Source: an uncultured Porphyromonadaceae bacterium (GTDB lineage Bacteria; Bacteroidota; Bacteroidia; Bacteroidales; Muribaculaceae). Taken from it: a stretch of 41,153 nucleotides of DNA. The notes beneath the pieces are model-generated. The model searched no databases and was not told the origin of the DNA. It was given only the letters and a program-made list of their open reading frames with translations. The stretch spans positions 1-41,153 of the forward strand of contig URLF01000009.1 of assembly GCA_900548705.1 (NCBI GenBank), written 5' to 3'. Of the stretch, positions 26,505-35,802 are shown piece after piece; within the stretch, counting starts at the first letter, position 1; each line of letters opens with the position of its first letter. The translations under genes and the position numbers were made by a program.

Positions 26505-28562
26505 TCAATGCATTCTCTTGAGGAGATTATATGAAGGAACGATTCCCAGCTCTCCCGCTTTTGAAAGATTCGCCGCACCTTCCACTCTATTTCCCAGCTG
26601 GAAATAGACATACGCCAGGTTGTAATATGCCTCTCCGAAATCCGGTTTCAACTCCAAGGCTTTCCTATATGCGGCAATCGCCGAAGTGAGATCTCCAAGT
26701 TCCACAAGCGCGTTGGCCTTGTCGTAATGGGCGAACGCGAGACGTGGGGAAAGTTCTGCCGCACGATCGAAATCGGAAATCACATTGCGCATCTCCATCT
26801 TCATATCAGGAGATGAAGCTCCTCCCATACCATTCCTTCCCGCTTGAGTCCCACCGTGCTGATAACTGCCTGCCGACATAACCATATCATACCGGGCCAC
26901 ACCCCGCATGAAATACGCGAGCGCGAAGTCAGGAGTCAACGCTATCGCCCTGTCAAGGTCGGCAATCGCAGCGGGATAATTCCTCAGGGTGACATAATCC
27001 ATCGCTCTTCCGAAAAAGTCTATAGCCCTCGGTTCATTCTCAGTCATGAACCTGTTGTAATTCTCCACCGAGCGGAAATGCCTGTCGAGCAACTGCTCAT
27101 CCGCCGGGGTCAATCCTCGGTTTCCGACCATCACCAAAAACGGCAACATCCTGGTCGCGTTCAACTCATCAACCTCCTTTATATAGCTTCTGGCATCCGT
27201 CACCGTGTTGGTCGAAGAGGAATAGTATCCCAACGCGAACATCGGTTCAAGCGAAATCCTGCGGTCTCTATCCTGAACCTTTCCTCTGATACCCTGGTTG
27301 ACAAAATCCTGCTGCAGGTCGACATCGCTGTCCATCGTCCTCAACGCGGTAAACCGTCGTGCCACAGATTCCGCCGACAACTCGTCACTCGACCCGGGCT
27401 GACCATCCCGCACATCTTCTTTCCCGGGCTGCTCACTTGTTCCCGTACCACCCGCAGGCAACGCTTTCGCCATCGCGAGTGCACGCTTGTAATCAGTCTC
27501 AGCCTGCCCCATCTTTCCCTGACTGCGGTAAATATCCGACCTCATATAGAGAGCCTCCGGCAATTCCGGGAACCGGTCAATCAGTTTATTGACATCCTCC
27601 AACGCCGCCTTGTAATTACGGGTCTCACTGTAAAGCAGCACCCGATTATACAACGCCCTGTAATCCTCCGGATCAAGTTCAAGCACACGGGAGAAATCGG
27701 CTATCGCCCGGTCATTATCTCGGCTCTCCATCCTGAGAAGTCCTCGATTGTAAATCGCTGCTGCATTAAGCGGGTCAAGCTGTATGGCGTAATCGTAATC
27801 GGCCATCGCTCCGAAATAATCGTCACGGTTATATCTAAGGAAGGCCCTGTTGACATACAATCCACCCTCTTTCGGTTCCAGTCGTATCGCCTCCGAGATA
27901 TCCTGCTCGGCCTTGTCATATCCGGCAGGAGAAGCCATCTCCAACGAAGCCCTTATAACATAGGCATATGCAAGCTTGTTTGAAATCCCGAGAGCCTGGT
28001 CAAGGTCAGCCATCGCCCCGACGGTATCGGCCTGTTCCGCCTTGACTCGTGCGCGGGCCACATACGCGTTGGCATATCCGGGATGCATCTCCAGCAATTC
28101 GTCGAACACCACCATCGCGCTGTCAGCCTTACCTAACTGCTGCAATGCCAAAGCCTTGTTGAACATCAGGTTTCGGTTGTTCGGCAACAGCTCAGCCGCA
28201 TGGTCGTAATCCTCGACCGCGCCTTGATATTTCCCCATATTCTGCCGCGCCACGCCTCTAACCTCATATGCCTCAGGGATAAAAGGATTCCGCTCGATAG
28301 CCTCGGCAGCATCCTCTTCTGCCCCTCGATAATCCTCCAGATTGAGTTTGGCGATGGCCCGGAGGAAATAAGGCTGCGCCAGATAAGGCTTCGCGGCGAT
28401 GGCCCTGTTGAAATATTGTATTGACAAGACATAGTCGTCAAAATAGAGCGCGTTCTGCCCCACCTTGACAATCTGCTCGGCATTGATTTGCGCTATCGCC
28501 GGAACCGCTCCGGCAATAAACGCCAACACCGACAAAACATATAGTCTGATTCTTTGTTTCAT
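26505..28562 (-). CDS. Secreted tetratricopeptide-repeat protein
   Basis: A 685-residue protein beginning with MKQRIRLYVLSVLAFIAGAV and AIAQ, a signal peptide with likely cleavage near residue 25. About ten TPR units occupy the first 370 residues (for example YLRAIAKLNLEDYRGAEEDA-like spacing and YNRGLLRMESRDNDRAIADF). A non-TPR region follows at about 370-500 with low-complexity GGTGTSEQPGKE. Further TPR units then run to the C-terminus, interrupted by an insert with YQHGGTQAGRNGMGG. It probably acts as a scaffold in the periplasm or at the envelope. The partner is unknown. The ATG at 28562 is chosen because it gives the signal peptide. Confidence 0.85.
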   Translation of the reverse strand: MKQRIRLYVLSVLAFIAGAVPAIAQINAEQIVKVGQNALYFDDYVLSIQYFNRAIAAKPYLAQPYFLRAIAKLNLEDYRGAEEDAAEAIERNPFIPEAYEVRGVARQNMGKYQGAVEDYDHAAELLPNNRNLMFNKALALQQLGKADSAMVVFDELLEMHPGYANAYVARARVKAEQADTVGAMADLDQALGISNKLAYAYVIRASLEMASPAGYDKAEQDISEAIRLEPKEGGLYVNRAFLRYNRDDYFGAMADYDYAIQLDPLNAAAIYNRGLLRMESRDNDRAIADFSRVLELDPEDYRALYNRVLLYSETRNYKAALEDVNKLIDRFPELPEALYMRSDIYRSQGKMGQAETDYKRALAMAKALPAGGTGTSEQPGKEDVRDGQPGSSDELSAESVARRFTALRTMDSDVDLQQDFVNQGIRGKVQDRDRRISLEPMFALGYYSSSTNTVTDARSYIKEVDELNATRMLPFLVMVGNRGLTPADEQLLDRHFRSVENYNRFMTENEPRAIDFFGRAMDYVTLRNYPAAIADLDRAIALTPDFALAYFMRGVARYDMVMSAGSYQHGGTQAGRNGMGGASSPDMKMEMRNVISDFDRAAELSPRLAFAHYDKANALVELGDLTSAIAAYRKALELKPDFGEAYYNLAYVYFQLGNRVEGAANLSKAGELGIVPSYNLLKRMH

Positions 28563-28598
28563 AATCAACCAAGGGAGAAGACTCCCTTTTTCCATCCA

Positions 28599-28606
28599 CA
28601 AATTTA
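28599..28606 (-). promoter_or_regulatory. Possible -7 box for the TPR gene
   Basis: On the minus strand TAAATTTG fits TAnnTTTG and ends 37 bases before the TPR start codon. No TTTG occurs at 19-21 bases upstream, so only half of the promoter pattern is present. Confidence 0.35.
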
Positions 28607-28635
28607 CGAAATCCCGCCAATATTACTTATATTTG
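28603..28635 (+). promoter_or_regulatory. Probable promoter of the DUF695-like gene
   Basis: TATATTTG (28628-28635) fits the -7 consensus TAnnTTTG. TTTA at 28603-28606 is a near match to the -33 TTTG with a 21-base gap. It overlaps the candidate -7 box of the divergent TPR gene, so the two promoters could compete. Confidence 0.45.
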
Positions 28636-28697
28636 CAGGAAAATAAATTAGTGACCGCATAAATCAACAGCGACACAGACCCACGACACCATCACCT

Positions 28698-29126
28698 ATG
28701 ACAGAACTTCAAGGCCAATGGCAGACATATCCCGCCGAAAGCACTGAAAATGGCCGCACCATCATCGTGACTGTCCGAACCGACATTCAGAAATTCCGGG
28801 AAAATCCCCGCTTCATCTACCGTATCACCATCGCATGGCCTTATCAGGGTGGCGCAGACGGGATGCCCGATGAAGCCACCTCTGAACTTATGGAGCAAGC
28901 CACCGACCTCTTGGCCGAAGCATTCAGAAAAGACCCGGTAGCCGTACTTACCGAAATCTCCACAGGTGATGACAGACGCGAATGGGTGTTCCAGACCTCC
29001 AGCCTGGGCATCTTCAACAAGAAAATCAACCAGGCATTGGCCGACCTCCCTTTGCTTCCGCTGGAATTCGATGCGGAAGAGGATCCCGACTGGGAACTCT
29101 ACATCGAATCCATCCCCGAAATCTAA
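28698..29126 (+). CDS. DUF695-like protein
   Basis: A 142-residue soluble protein without a signal peptide. QWQTYPAESTENGRTIIVTV followed by RFIYRITIAWPYQGG and a C-terminal REWVFQTSSLGIFNKKINQA, LPLEFDAEEDPDWELYIES resembles the DUF695 family, an uncharacterised group often found as stand-alone genes. The assignment is from memory of the family's pattern. The gene stands alone, divergent from the TPR gene and convergent with the flavoprotein gene. Function unknown. Confidence 0.72.
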   Translation: MTELQGQWQTYPAESTENGRTIIVTVRTDIQKFRENPRFIYRITIAWPYQGGADGMPDEATSELMEQATDLLAEAFRKDPVAVLTEISTGDDRREWVFQTSSLGIFNKKINQALADLPLLPLEFDAEEDPDWELYIESIPEI

Positions 29127-29155
29127 ATCCCGGCAGTCCGGTCATCAACCCGGCG

Positions 29156-30733
29156 TCAGGCTTTTCCTCTGACTGCCGAGGCAAGCGCGGCCGCGCAACG
29201 GTCTCCGTCAATCGCGGCGGAGACGATTCCACCGGCATATCCGGCACCCTCCCCGCAAGGGTAAAGCCCTTCGACATCGATATGCGCCAGCGTCTCTGAA
29301 TCCCGTGGAATCCTGACCGGAGAAGAGGTGCGGGTTTCCGCGCCGATGACCGCAGCCTCCCGGGAGACAAATCCCCTCGACTTTTTCCCGAATTCCCGGA
29401 ACCCTTCCCGCAGACGGGAAGCCACGAACTCAGGCAAAAGCTTGTCAAGTCGAGCCGGATGTATGCCGGGAGCATACGAGGTGGTCGGCAGCGACTTCGA
29501 ATCGCGTCCCTCTATGAAGTCAGTCAACCGCTGTGCCGGAGCGTTCTGTGTTCCATCAGCATCCTCCGAGAAACGCGCCTCCACATCCTCCTGAAATTTC
29601 ATCACCTTCAGAGCCCCATACCTGTCATACTCCGAAAGGTCTTCAGGCAACACTTCGACCACCATACCGGAATTTGCCCATTTCGTGCCGCGCGATGCCG
29701 GAGACATTCCGTTGACCACAAGCTGTCCCGGAGCTGTCGCCGCCGGAATTATGAACCCACCCGGACACATACAGAAAGAATAGACTCCCCGCCCATCGAC
29801 ACGGGTCAACATCGAGTATTCGGCAGGGGGTAGATGTTTTCCCCTCCCGTTTGGATTGTGATATTGTATGCGGTCAATCAGCTCCTGTGGATGCTCTACC
29901 CTGACTCCGACAGCAATTCCCTTAGGCTCAATCTTGATGCCGTCCTCGTCAAGTCGGCGATAGATATCGCGGGCGGAATGCCCGGTGGCGAGTATGACAG
30001 GCCCGGAAATCTCCTCACCAGATGCTGTCACGACACCTTTCACGCGGCCATCCTCAACCACCAGTCTCTCAACCCTGGTCTGAAACCTTACTTCCCCCCC
30101 TGAGACTAGTATCGTCTCCCGGATTCCCCGAATCACCTGAGGAAGACGGTCGGTTCCGATATGCGGATGCGCGTCAACAAGGATTTCCTCCTTCGCGCCA
30201 TGCTGCACAAGCACATTGAGAATCTTATCCACCGGCCCGCGCTTCTTGCTGCGTGTGTAGAGTTTCCCGTCGGAATATGCTCCCGCGCCACCTTCTCCAA
30301 AACAATAGTTAGAATCCGTGTCGACGATATTCTCGCGTGACAGACACGCCATATCCTTGCTTCTCTCCTCCACCGACTTTCCCCGTTCGAGCAATATCGG
30401 TTTCACCCCCTCCTCTATCAACCGGAGAGCGGCGAACAACCCCGCAGGCCCAGCCCCCACGACTATCGCCACAGGTGCGTCATCGGGAAGCTTCCCATAT
30501 GTCACCGGCGAAAGTATGGAATCCTCTGCCGTCGGGGCTTGGTCTATGAAAGCGTCAACGGTCAGATTGACCATCACCCGGCGTTGACGGGCGTCAATCG
30601 ACCGCTTGACAATCCTTATTTCCTTTATCCGGTTGATGTCGACACCCAGACGGGTCGAAACATCAGCCAAAAGACGCAAATGAGTGTAGGCGATTTCAGG
30701 CTCTACCCTTACCTGGAGTGTTGTCTTGGACAT
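29156..30733 (-). CDS. COG2509-type FAD-dependent oxidoreductase
   Basis: A 525-residue cytoplasmic flavoprotein. The FAD-binding Rossmann motif VVGAGPAGLFAAL starts at about residue 91 after an N-terminal domain of about 85 residues, as in the uncharacterised COG2509 dehydrogenases. CFGEGGAGAYSDGKLYTRSK and VILATGHSARDIYRRL follow, and the C-terminal LYPCGEGAGYAGGIVSAAID is the FAD-contact segment. The start at 30733 (MSKTTLQVRV) is preferred because it leaves 4 bases after the MATE stop; longer forms run into the MATE gene. The substrate is unknown. Confidence 0.9.
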   Translation of the reverse strand: MSKTTLQVRVEPEIAYTHLRLLADVSTRLGVDINRIKEIRIVKRSIDARQRRVMVNLTVDAFIDQAPTAEDSILSPVTYGKLPDDAPVAIVVGAGPAGLFAALRLIEEGVKPILLERGKSVEERSKDMACLSRENIVDTDSNYCFGEGGAGAYSDGKLYTRSKKRGPVDKILNVLVQHGAKEEILVDAHPHIGTDRLPQVIRGIRETILVSGGEVRFQTRVERLVVEDGRVKGVVTASGEEISGPVILATGHSARDIYRRLDEDGIKIEPKGIAVGVRVEHPQELIDRIQYHNPNGRGKHLPPAEYSMLTRVDGRGVYSFCMCPGGFIIPAATAPGQLVVNGMSPASRGTKWANSGMVVEVLPEDLSEYDRYGALKVMKFQEDVEARFSEDADGTQNAPAQRLTDFIEGRDSKSLPTTSYAPGIHPARLDKLLPEFVASRLREGFREFGKKSRGFVSREAAVIGAETRTSSPVRIPRDSETLAHIDVEGLYPCGEGAGYAGGIVSAAIDGDRCAAALASAVRGKA

Positions 30734-30737
30734 GAGT

Positions 30738-32156
30738 TTATTTTGACGATATTGGAGGTGTCGAGAGACTGCGTGCAGCCATCTCCTTTTTATGACGGTG
30801 GACAACCACCATAAGGGTAATCACCGCTACTATGAATGCCAGCAGGTCTGAGCCACACATCGAAGCCCATACCCCCTTGATGCCCCAAATCTTTGGGAAT
30901 ACCCACAGGAATGGCAACAGGAACAGCAGCTGGCGTGTCAGTGACAGGAATATGGATATGGCAGGCTTGCCGATAGACTGGAAATAGTTCTGAATCACAA
31001 TCTGACAACCCACCACCGGATAGAACATGAAATAAATCCTGAAACCATTGTTGGCGATTTCAATGAGTCGTGCGTCAGTCGTGAACATACGGCTTATGGA
31101 ATCAGGGAAACACTCGGTGACAAGACATCCGACCACGGTGATGGCCACACCGATGAATATGCCCCTCTTGAGAGTTTTCTGCACCCTGTCCCACTGGTTG
31201 GCTCCATAATTGAATCCGAGGATGGGCTGCATACCCTGTGTGACTCCGAACACTACCATCACGAAAAACATCGTCGTGCGGTTAAGTATGCCATACGCCC
31301 CTACCGCGAGGTTGCCGTCAGCGCCGCCGTAGTCAAGCAATGCCTTGTTGAGGAACACGACGACCACACAGGCAGTCACATTCATAAGAAACGGGGACAG
31401 CCCGATGGAATATATCCTCTTTATTATCGACGGGGTGAACCATCGGTTGGAACGTTTGAAATGCACGAAGCTGCTCTTTGAGCAAAAATGTATCGTAACC
31501 CATATGAAAGCTGTGAATTGGCCGCACACCGACGCGAAAGCCGCCCCGGCGATTCCCCATTCGAACACATAGATGAACAACGGACACAAAATCACATTCA
31601 CGCCCACCGAAAGCAATGCTGAAATCATCGCTTTGCGGGGGTAGCCCGTCGCTCTCATAAGATTGTTAAGTCCGATGAACACATAGGTTATCGGGGTGCC
31701 GTAAAGTATCACGCGCATAAACTCCCGCGCGTAAGGGATGGTTTCGGCCGTGGCTCCGAAAAGCGTCAGAATGTCATCGAGGAACAACAGACAGAGTCCC
31801 CCGAAAACCACCGAGTGAATCAGACACAGCACCAGCACATTGTTGATGACATCCGTCGCCCTTGAAATATTTTTCTGTCCGAGAAAAATTGAGCTGATGG
31901 TCGCTCCGCCGACAGCGATGAGCGTACAGAACGCCACTACAAGGTTCATCAACGGGAAGGTGATCGCAAGTCCGGCGATGGCCATCGCCCCGACTCCGCG
32001 TCCGATGAATATACTGTCGATAATGTTGTATAACGACATCGCAACCGACGCTATGATGGCCGGCACGGAATACTCCACCAGCAATTTGCCGATGGGAAGC
32101 GTTCCGAGCGACATAGGATTTTTGGCTGCGATATCCTTTTTATTATCCTGGCTCAC
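30738..32156 (-). CDS. MATE family efflux transporter
   Basis: A 472-residue inner-membrane transporter with 12 hydrophobic segments in two homologous halves. Features include LPIGKLLVEYSVPAIIASVA, NIIDSIFIGRGVGAMAIAGL and GATISSIFLGQKN in the first half and GVTQGMQPILGFNYGANQWD in the second, typical of the NorM/DinF-like MATE branch. It would export drugs or metabolites using Na+ or H+ gradients. The frame begins with GTG at 32156; an ATG at 32114 is an alternative. It is probably transcribed with the flavoprotein gene 4 bases downstream. Confidence 0.94.
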   Translation of the reverse strand: MSQDNKKDIAAKNPMSLGTLPIGKLLVEYSVPAIIASVAMSLYNIIDSIFIGRGVGAMAIAGLAITFPLMNLVVAFCTLIAVGGATISSIFLGQKNISRATDVINNVLVLCLIHSVVFGGLCLLFLDDILTLFGATAETIPYAREFMRVILYGTPITYVFIGLNNLMRATGYPRKAMISALLSVGVNVILCPLFIYVFEWGIAGAAFASVCGQFTAFIWVTIHFCSKSSFVHFKRSNRWFTPSIIKRIYSIGLSPFLMNVTACVVVVFLNKALLDYGGADGNLAVGAYGILNRTTMFFVMVVFGVTQGMQPILGFNYGANQWDRVQKTLKRGIFIGVAITVVGCLVTECFPDSISRMFTTDARLIEIANNGFRIYFMFYPVVGCQIVIQNYFQSIGKPAISIFLSLTRQLLFLLPFLWVFPKIWGIKGVWASMCGSDLLAFIVAVITLMVVVHRHKKEMAARSLSTPPISSK

Positions 32157-32234
32157 AAAACAATCTGATTAAATGTTTGAATCTCTCCCTCTGATGAGTA
32201 TAACCTGACCGGATGCCGAAAAGTTTCCCCACGG

Positions 32235-32267
32235 CTTGACTTATTATGGGGATTGTTGCTAACTTTG
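32235..32267 (+). promoter_or_regulatory. Promoter of the HAD phosphatase gene
   Basis: CTTG (32235-32238), a 21-base gap, and TAACTTTG (32260-32267) fit the Bacteroidetes -33/-7 pattern with one mismatch in the -33 box. The box ends 30 bases before the start codon at 32298. The region lies between divergent genes. Confidence 0.65.
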
Positions 32268-32297
32268 CACCCGAAACGAAAATCAGATAGAAATTCA

Positions 32298-32927
32298 ATG
32301 AAGTACAAAGCAGCTTTGTTTGACCTCGACGGCGTCCTCATCGACAGTGAGACGTTATACACAGGCTTCTGGGAGAAGGTCGGGAAATCCCACCATCTCC
32401 CCTCCCCGACTTTCGCATATGACATCAAGGGTACCACCCTCAACGACATACTCACCACCTATTTCCCCGAACCGGAAATCAGGGCCGATGTCGACCGGAT
32501 GCTCCACGAATTCGAGAACGAGATAGTATATCCGGTTTTCCCTGGAGCGCTGGAGTTCGTCGACTCTCTACGTCAAGCCGGTATGAAAACGGTAATCGTC
32601 ACCAGCAGCGACGACAAAAAGATGGAATTCCTGTTCCGGCAGCATCCCGGTTTCAAGGAGCATTTCGACGCGATTGTGACAGCCGCCGACGTTACCCGGT
32701 CAAAACCCGACCCCGAGCCCTACCTGATTGGAGCGCGCAAAGTCGGTTGCGACGCAAGCGAATGCGTCGTGTTTGAAGATTCTTTCCAAGGACTGGAGGC
32801 TGGCAGAAGGGCCGGAAGCCATGTCATCGCGCTCGCGACCACCAATCCTGCGGCATCCCTCGAAGGGAAAGCCGACAGGATAGTGTATTCGCTGGCTGAG
32901 CTTGCCGGAGATATCAGCAAGCTTTGA
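32298..32927 (+). CDS. HAD superfamily phosphatase, beta-phosphoglucomutase-like
   Basis: A 209-residue cytoplasmic HAD enzyme. Motif I is FDLDGVLIDSE with D9 as nucleophile and D11 as acid/base. Motif II is IVTSSDDKK, motif III contains RSKPDPEPY, and motif IV is VVFEDSFQGLEAGRRAG. The cap after motif I places it in the phosphatase/phosphomutase subfamily I. The substrate is unknown. The start at 32298 is chosen over 32253 because it follows the promoter by a normal distance and begins one motif-length before motif I. Its 3' end overlaps nadC by 14 bases tail-to-tail. Confidence 0.92.
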   Translation: MKYKAALFDLDGVLIDSETLYTGFWEKVGKSHHLPSPTFAYDIKGTTLNDILTTYFPEPEIRADVDRMLHEFENEIVYPVFPGALEFVDSLRQAGMKTVIVTSSDDKKMEFLFRQHPGFKEHFDAIVTAADVTRSKPDPEPYLIGARKVGCDASECVVFEDSFQGLEAGRRAGSHVIALATTNPAASLEGKADRIVYSLAELAGDISKL

Positions 32928-33759
32928 ACGACATGTCAAGGCCTTTGACCGAATGGGTCAGTGCGCCGACTGATATGAAGTCCACACCGGCCTCGCCATA
33001 GGCGCGCAAGGTGTCAAGAGTGATACCGCCCGAAGATTCCACCTCTGTGCGGCCATTTATAAGTTTTACAGCCTCGGCGGTACGCTCGGGAGTGAAATTG
33101 TCAAGCATGATACGGTCTACACCGGCTTCGAGAGCCTGCTCGATTTCTGCCGTGTTTCGGGTCTCAACCTCGATTTTGAGGTCCTTGCCGTTGGTCTTCA
33201 TCCATTCCTTGGCCGCGCTTACAGCCTGGGGTATGCCGCCGGCGAAATCGACATGGTTGTCTTTGATGAGAATCATGTCATAAAGCCCCATACGATGATT
33301 GCCGCCACCTCCGATTTTGACAGCCTCCTTCTCAAGGACACGGAGTCCGGGTGTGGTCTTGCGGGTGTCGATGACCTTTGCCTTGAGTCCTTCAAGGCGT
33401 TCCTGGTAGCGGGCGGTCTGAGTGGCGATACCGCTCATACGCTGCATGATATTCAGCATCAGTCGTTCGGTCTGGAGCAACGATCTTACGCTGCCCTCCA
33501 CCTTGAAAGCGATGTCGCCGGGTTTTACCTGAGCGCCATCGTTGATATAGACGGTCATCTTGAGAGACGGATCGAATTTCTCGAACACCTTGCGGGCGAT
33601 TTCAACTCCGGCAAGGATGCCTTCCTCTTTCACAAGCAGATGCTGCGTGCCCTGCTCGTCAGCCGGAATAGTCGAGAGTGTGGTGGCGTCGCCATCACCG
33701 ACATCCTCGGCGAACGCAAGCGTAAGCAGGTCGTCTATAAGTTCTTCGCGAGTTTTCAT
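32914..33759 (-). CDS. nadC: Nicotinate-nucleotide pyrophosphorylase (carboxylating)
   Basis: Converts quinolinate and PRPP to nicotinate mononucleotide in de novo NAD synthesis. The product has 281 residues. Visible motifs are LAFAEDVGDGDATT near residue 15, DTRKTTPGLR (131-140), GGGNHRMGLYD (151-161) and KDNH (166-169), then a late ESSGGIT and FISVGALTHSV. The start at 33759 (MKTREELIDD) is preferred over 33786, which lies at the promoter's -7 box. It is transcribed divergently from rlmH. Confidence 0.97.
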   Translation of the reverse strand: MKTREELIDDLLTLAFAEDVGDGDATTLSTIPADEQGTQHLLVKEEGILAGVEIARKVFEKFDPSLKMTVYINDGAQVKPGDIAFKVEGSVRSLLQTERLMLNIMQRMSGIATQTARYQERLEGLKAKVIDTRKTTPGLRVLEKEAVKIGGGGNHRMGLYDMILIKDNHVDFAGGIPQAVSAAKEWMKTNGKDLKIEVETRNTAEIEQALEAGVDRIMLDNFTPERTAEAVKLINGRTEVESSGGITLDTLRAYGEAGVDFISVGALTHSVKGLDMSFKAC

Positions 33760-33783
33760 AAATGATAGGGTAATTTTCCAATG

Positions 33784-33815
33784 CAAAATTACTAATTAAA
33801 CCCCAACTTAACAAA
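33784..33815 (-). promoter_or_regulatory. Promoter of nadC
   Basis: On the minus strand TTTG (33815-33812), a 20-base gap and TAATTTTG (33791-33784) match the Bacteroidetes promoter consensus exactly. The -7 box ends 24 bases before the nadC start at 33759. The -33 box is 5 bases from the divergent rlmH start. Confidence 0.8.
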
Positions 33816-33820
33816 CAATC

Positions 33821-34294
33821 ATGAAAATAACCCTGATGGTGGTCGGCAAAACCACATCCGCGAATCTGCGTTCCGGAATCGAGGAATATTGCCGTCGAGT
33901 CAACCGCTACATACCTTTCGACATCCTGGAGCTGCCCGATGTCAAGACCTCCCGCAAACTGACCGAAGAGAAACAAAAGGAAACCGAAGGTGAAATGATG
34001 CTTGCCCGCATCCAGCCGAGCGACACAGTGGTCTTGCTTGACGAACGTGGCAGGGAAATGACCTCCCGTGAATTTTCCTCATATATCGAGAAGAAAACCA
34101 TCAATGTCCCGAAGCAGCTGTGGTTTATCGTCGGTGGGCCTTACGGATTCTCCCCTGCGGTCTATTCACGCGCCAATGAGAAGCTTTCCTTGTCAAAAAT
34201 GACATTCCCCCACGAGATGGTCAGGCTGTTTTTCGTCGAACAGATATACCGCGCGATGACAATACTCAGAAACGAGCCTTATCATCACGACTGA
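33821..34294 (+). CDS. rlmH: 23S rRNA pseudouridine-1915 N3-methyltransferase
   Basis: A SPOUT methyltransferase that modifies pseudouridine 1915 in helix 69 of 23S rRNA, using SAM. The 157-residue length is standard. VVLLDERGREMTSREFS (about 70-86), IVGGPYGFSPAVYSRA (103-118) and the C-terminal FPHEMVRLFFVEQIYRAMTI with PYHH form the trefoil-knot SAM site. The gene stands alone between divergent nadC and convergent trkH. No clear promoter was seen in the short upstream gap. Confidence 0.97.
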   Translation: MKITLMVVGKTTSANLRSGIEEYCRRVNRYIPFDILELPDVKTSRKLTEEKQKETEGEMMLARIQPSDTVVLLDERGREMTSREFSSYIEKKTINVPKQLWFIVGGPYGFSPAVYSRANEKLSLSKMTFPHEMVRLFFVEQIYRAMTILRNEPYHHD

Positions 34295-34317
34295 GCCTGC
34301 TGCTAATCCAACTACAA

Positions 34318-35790
34318 TTATTTGTGCCAGAAACGGGGAGTCAGAATCACCAGAACCGTGAAAATCTCCAGACGACCCGTCAGCATAAGAAATGACAGCA
34401 CCCACTTCCCTCCGTCGGAAATCTGGGCGTAAGCTCCTCCATTCTGGGAGATTGCGGCATCAAGTCCCGAGTTGCTGACGCATGCGAATGCCGAGAAATA
34501 AGCGTCGCCAAGAGACGCGCCACATACCGTCAACAATGCACCTCCCACAATTATGACCCCAATATAAAGGCTGAGGAAGACCATCACCTTGTTTATAATC
34601 TCCGGAGCTGCGGCGTTGCGGTTGACATCCACTGAGAGGATATGGTTGGGATAGATACATCTGTAAAGCTCGTTGCGGGAATTTTTCCAAAGCAACACAA
34701 CCCGGTCGAGCTTCGCGCCACCCGCCGTGGAACCGGCACACGCCCCGACAAACATCATGATAATCACAGCCCCCAAAAGGAATGAACCCCACCCATCGAA
34801 GTTCTCGACCGTGTAGCCTGTCGACGACAAAGTCGACACGATTTGGAAGAGCGGGTCAATCGTCAGAGAACCAATCGTGTTGGGGACATCGGGATTGAGG
34901 AATATGGCGATATCGAAAACCACAAACATCACCACAATAACCCACACATACAATTTGAACACCTCATTGTTCCACACCGCCTTGAACTGACCTGTGGAGG
35001 CCCTGAATATCAAGGCGAAATTTATACCTCCCACAAACATGAAGACGGTCGTGACAACCTTGACATACAATGAATCCCACGCCTGAAGAGACTCCGCCTT
35101 GGTCGAGAACCCTCCTGTCGACATTGTTGACAAGGAGTGGCAGAGGCTGTCAAACGCATCCATCGGTCCAAACCAGTAAAGTATGCACAGGAGGATGGTC
35201 AGAAGCAGGTAGACAAGCCAAAGACGTTTGGCCGTCGCGCTCACCCTCGGACGCAGTTTCTCATGTGTGATACCGGTCACCTCTGCGTTGAACATCTGCA
35301 TTCCCCCCGATGAGTTGAGCATTGGCAATACCGCGAGTGTGAAGAGGATAATACCCATGCCCCCTATCCATTGCATCAGCGAACGCCACAAATGGATGCC
35401 ATGGCTTATTGCCTCTGTGTCAAGCATAGTGGTCGCGCCAGTGGTCGTGAATCCCGACATCGCCTCGAAAAACGCGTCGGAGACATTTAGCGGGGAGTCA
35501 CACATCATGAACGGTATCATCCCGAAAAAGGAGAAGACCACCCACACCAAGGCTGTCAGCAAGAATCCCTCACGTTTTCCCATATCGAAACGGGTGGGTT
35601 TCACTCCGGCGGTGGCAAGCAGCCCGCAGACCAGAGTCAGAATCATCCCGCACAGGAATGGCATATAGTCCTCGCGATACAAGAGTGTGGTTACCAACGG
35701 AAAAGACATGAATGCCCCTTCGATCAACAAGAGCCATCCCACCACACGCAGGAGCATCTTCCAGTTTACTATCGCCTCTTTCCGTGCCAT
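34318..35790 (-). CDS. trkH: Potassium uptake protein TrkH
   Basis: The membrane pore of the Trk potassium transporter. The product has 490 residues with about 10 membrane segments. Selectivity-filter-like loops are visible, for example MSGFTTTGATTML in the first pore segment, MSTGGFSTKAES in the second, STLSSTGYTVENFDGWG in the third, and CVSNSGLDAAISQNGG in the fourth. It works with the cytoplasmic gating subunit TrkA encoded 12 bases upstream on the same strand. Confidence 0.96.
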   Translation of the reverse strand: MARKEAIVNWKMLLRVVGWLLLIEGAFMSFPLVTTLLYREDYMPFLCGMILTLVCGLLATAGVKPTRFDMGKREGFLLTALVWVVFSFFGMIPFMMCDSPLNVSDAFFEAMSGFTTTGATTMLDTEAISHGIHLWRSLMQWIGGMGIILFTLAVLPMLNSSGGMQMFNAEVTGITHEKLRPRVSATAKRLWLVYLLLTILLCILYWFGPMDAFDSLCHSLSTMSTGGFSTKAESLQAWDSLYVKVVTTVFMFVGGINFALIFRASTGQFKAVWNNEVFKLYVWVIVVMFVVFDIAIFLNPDVPNTIGSLTIDPLFQIVSTLSSTGYTVENFDGWGSFLLGAVIIMMFVGACAGSTAGGAKLDRVVLLWKNSRNELYRCIYPNHILSVDVNRNAAAPEIINKVMVFLSLYIGVIIVGGALLTVCGASLGDAYFSAFACVSNSGLDAAISQNGGAYAQISDGGKWVLSFLMLTGRLEIFTVLVILTPRFWHK

Positions 35791-35802
35791 TTCGGATTCC
35801 TG

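Noticed and set aside
26844..27983. 379-residue plus-strand frame inside the TPR gene
   Set aside because: It is antisense to a clear TPR protein, is rich in Arg/His/Ile in the way of shadow frames, and shows no recognisable domain.
29131..29178. Inverted repeat CGGCAGTC / GACTGCCG near the end of the flavoprotein gene as terminator
   Set aside because: The arms are 8 bases with a spacer of over 30 and one arm is in coding sequence. No T-run is present.
33771..33778. TAATTTTC as -7 box for rlmH
   Set aside because: It lacks the final G and no TTTG lies at 19-21 bases upstream.
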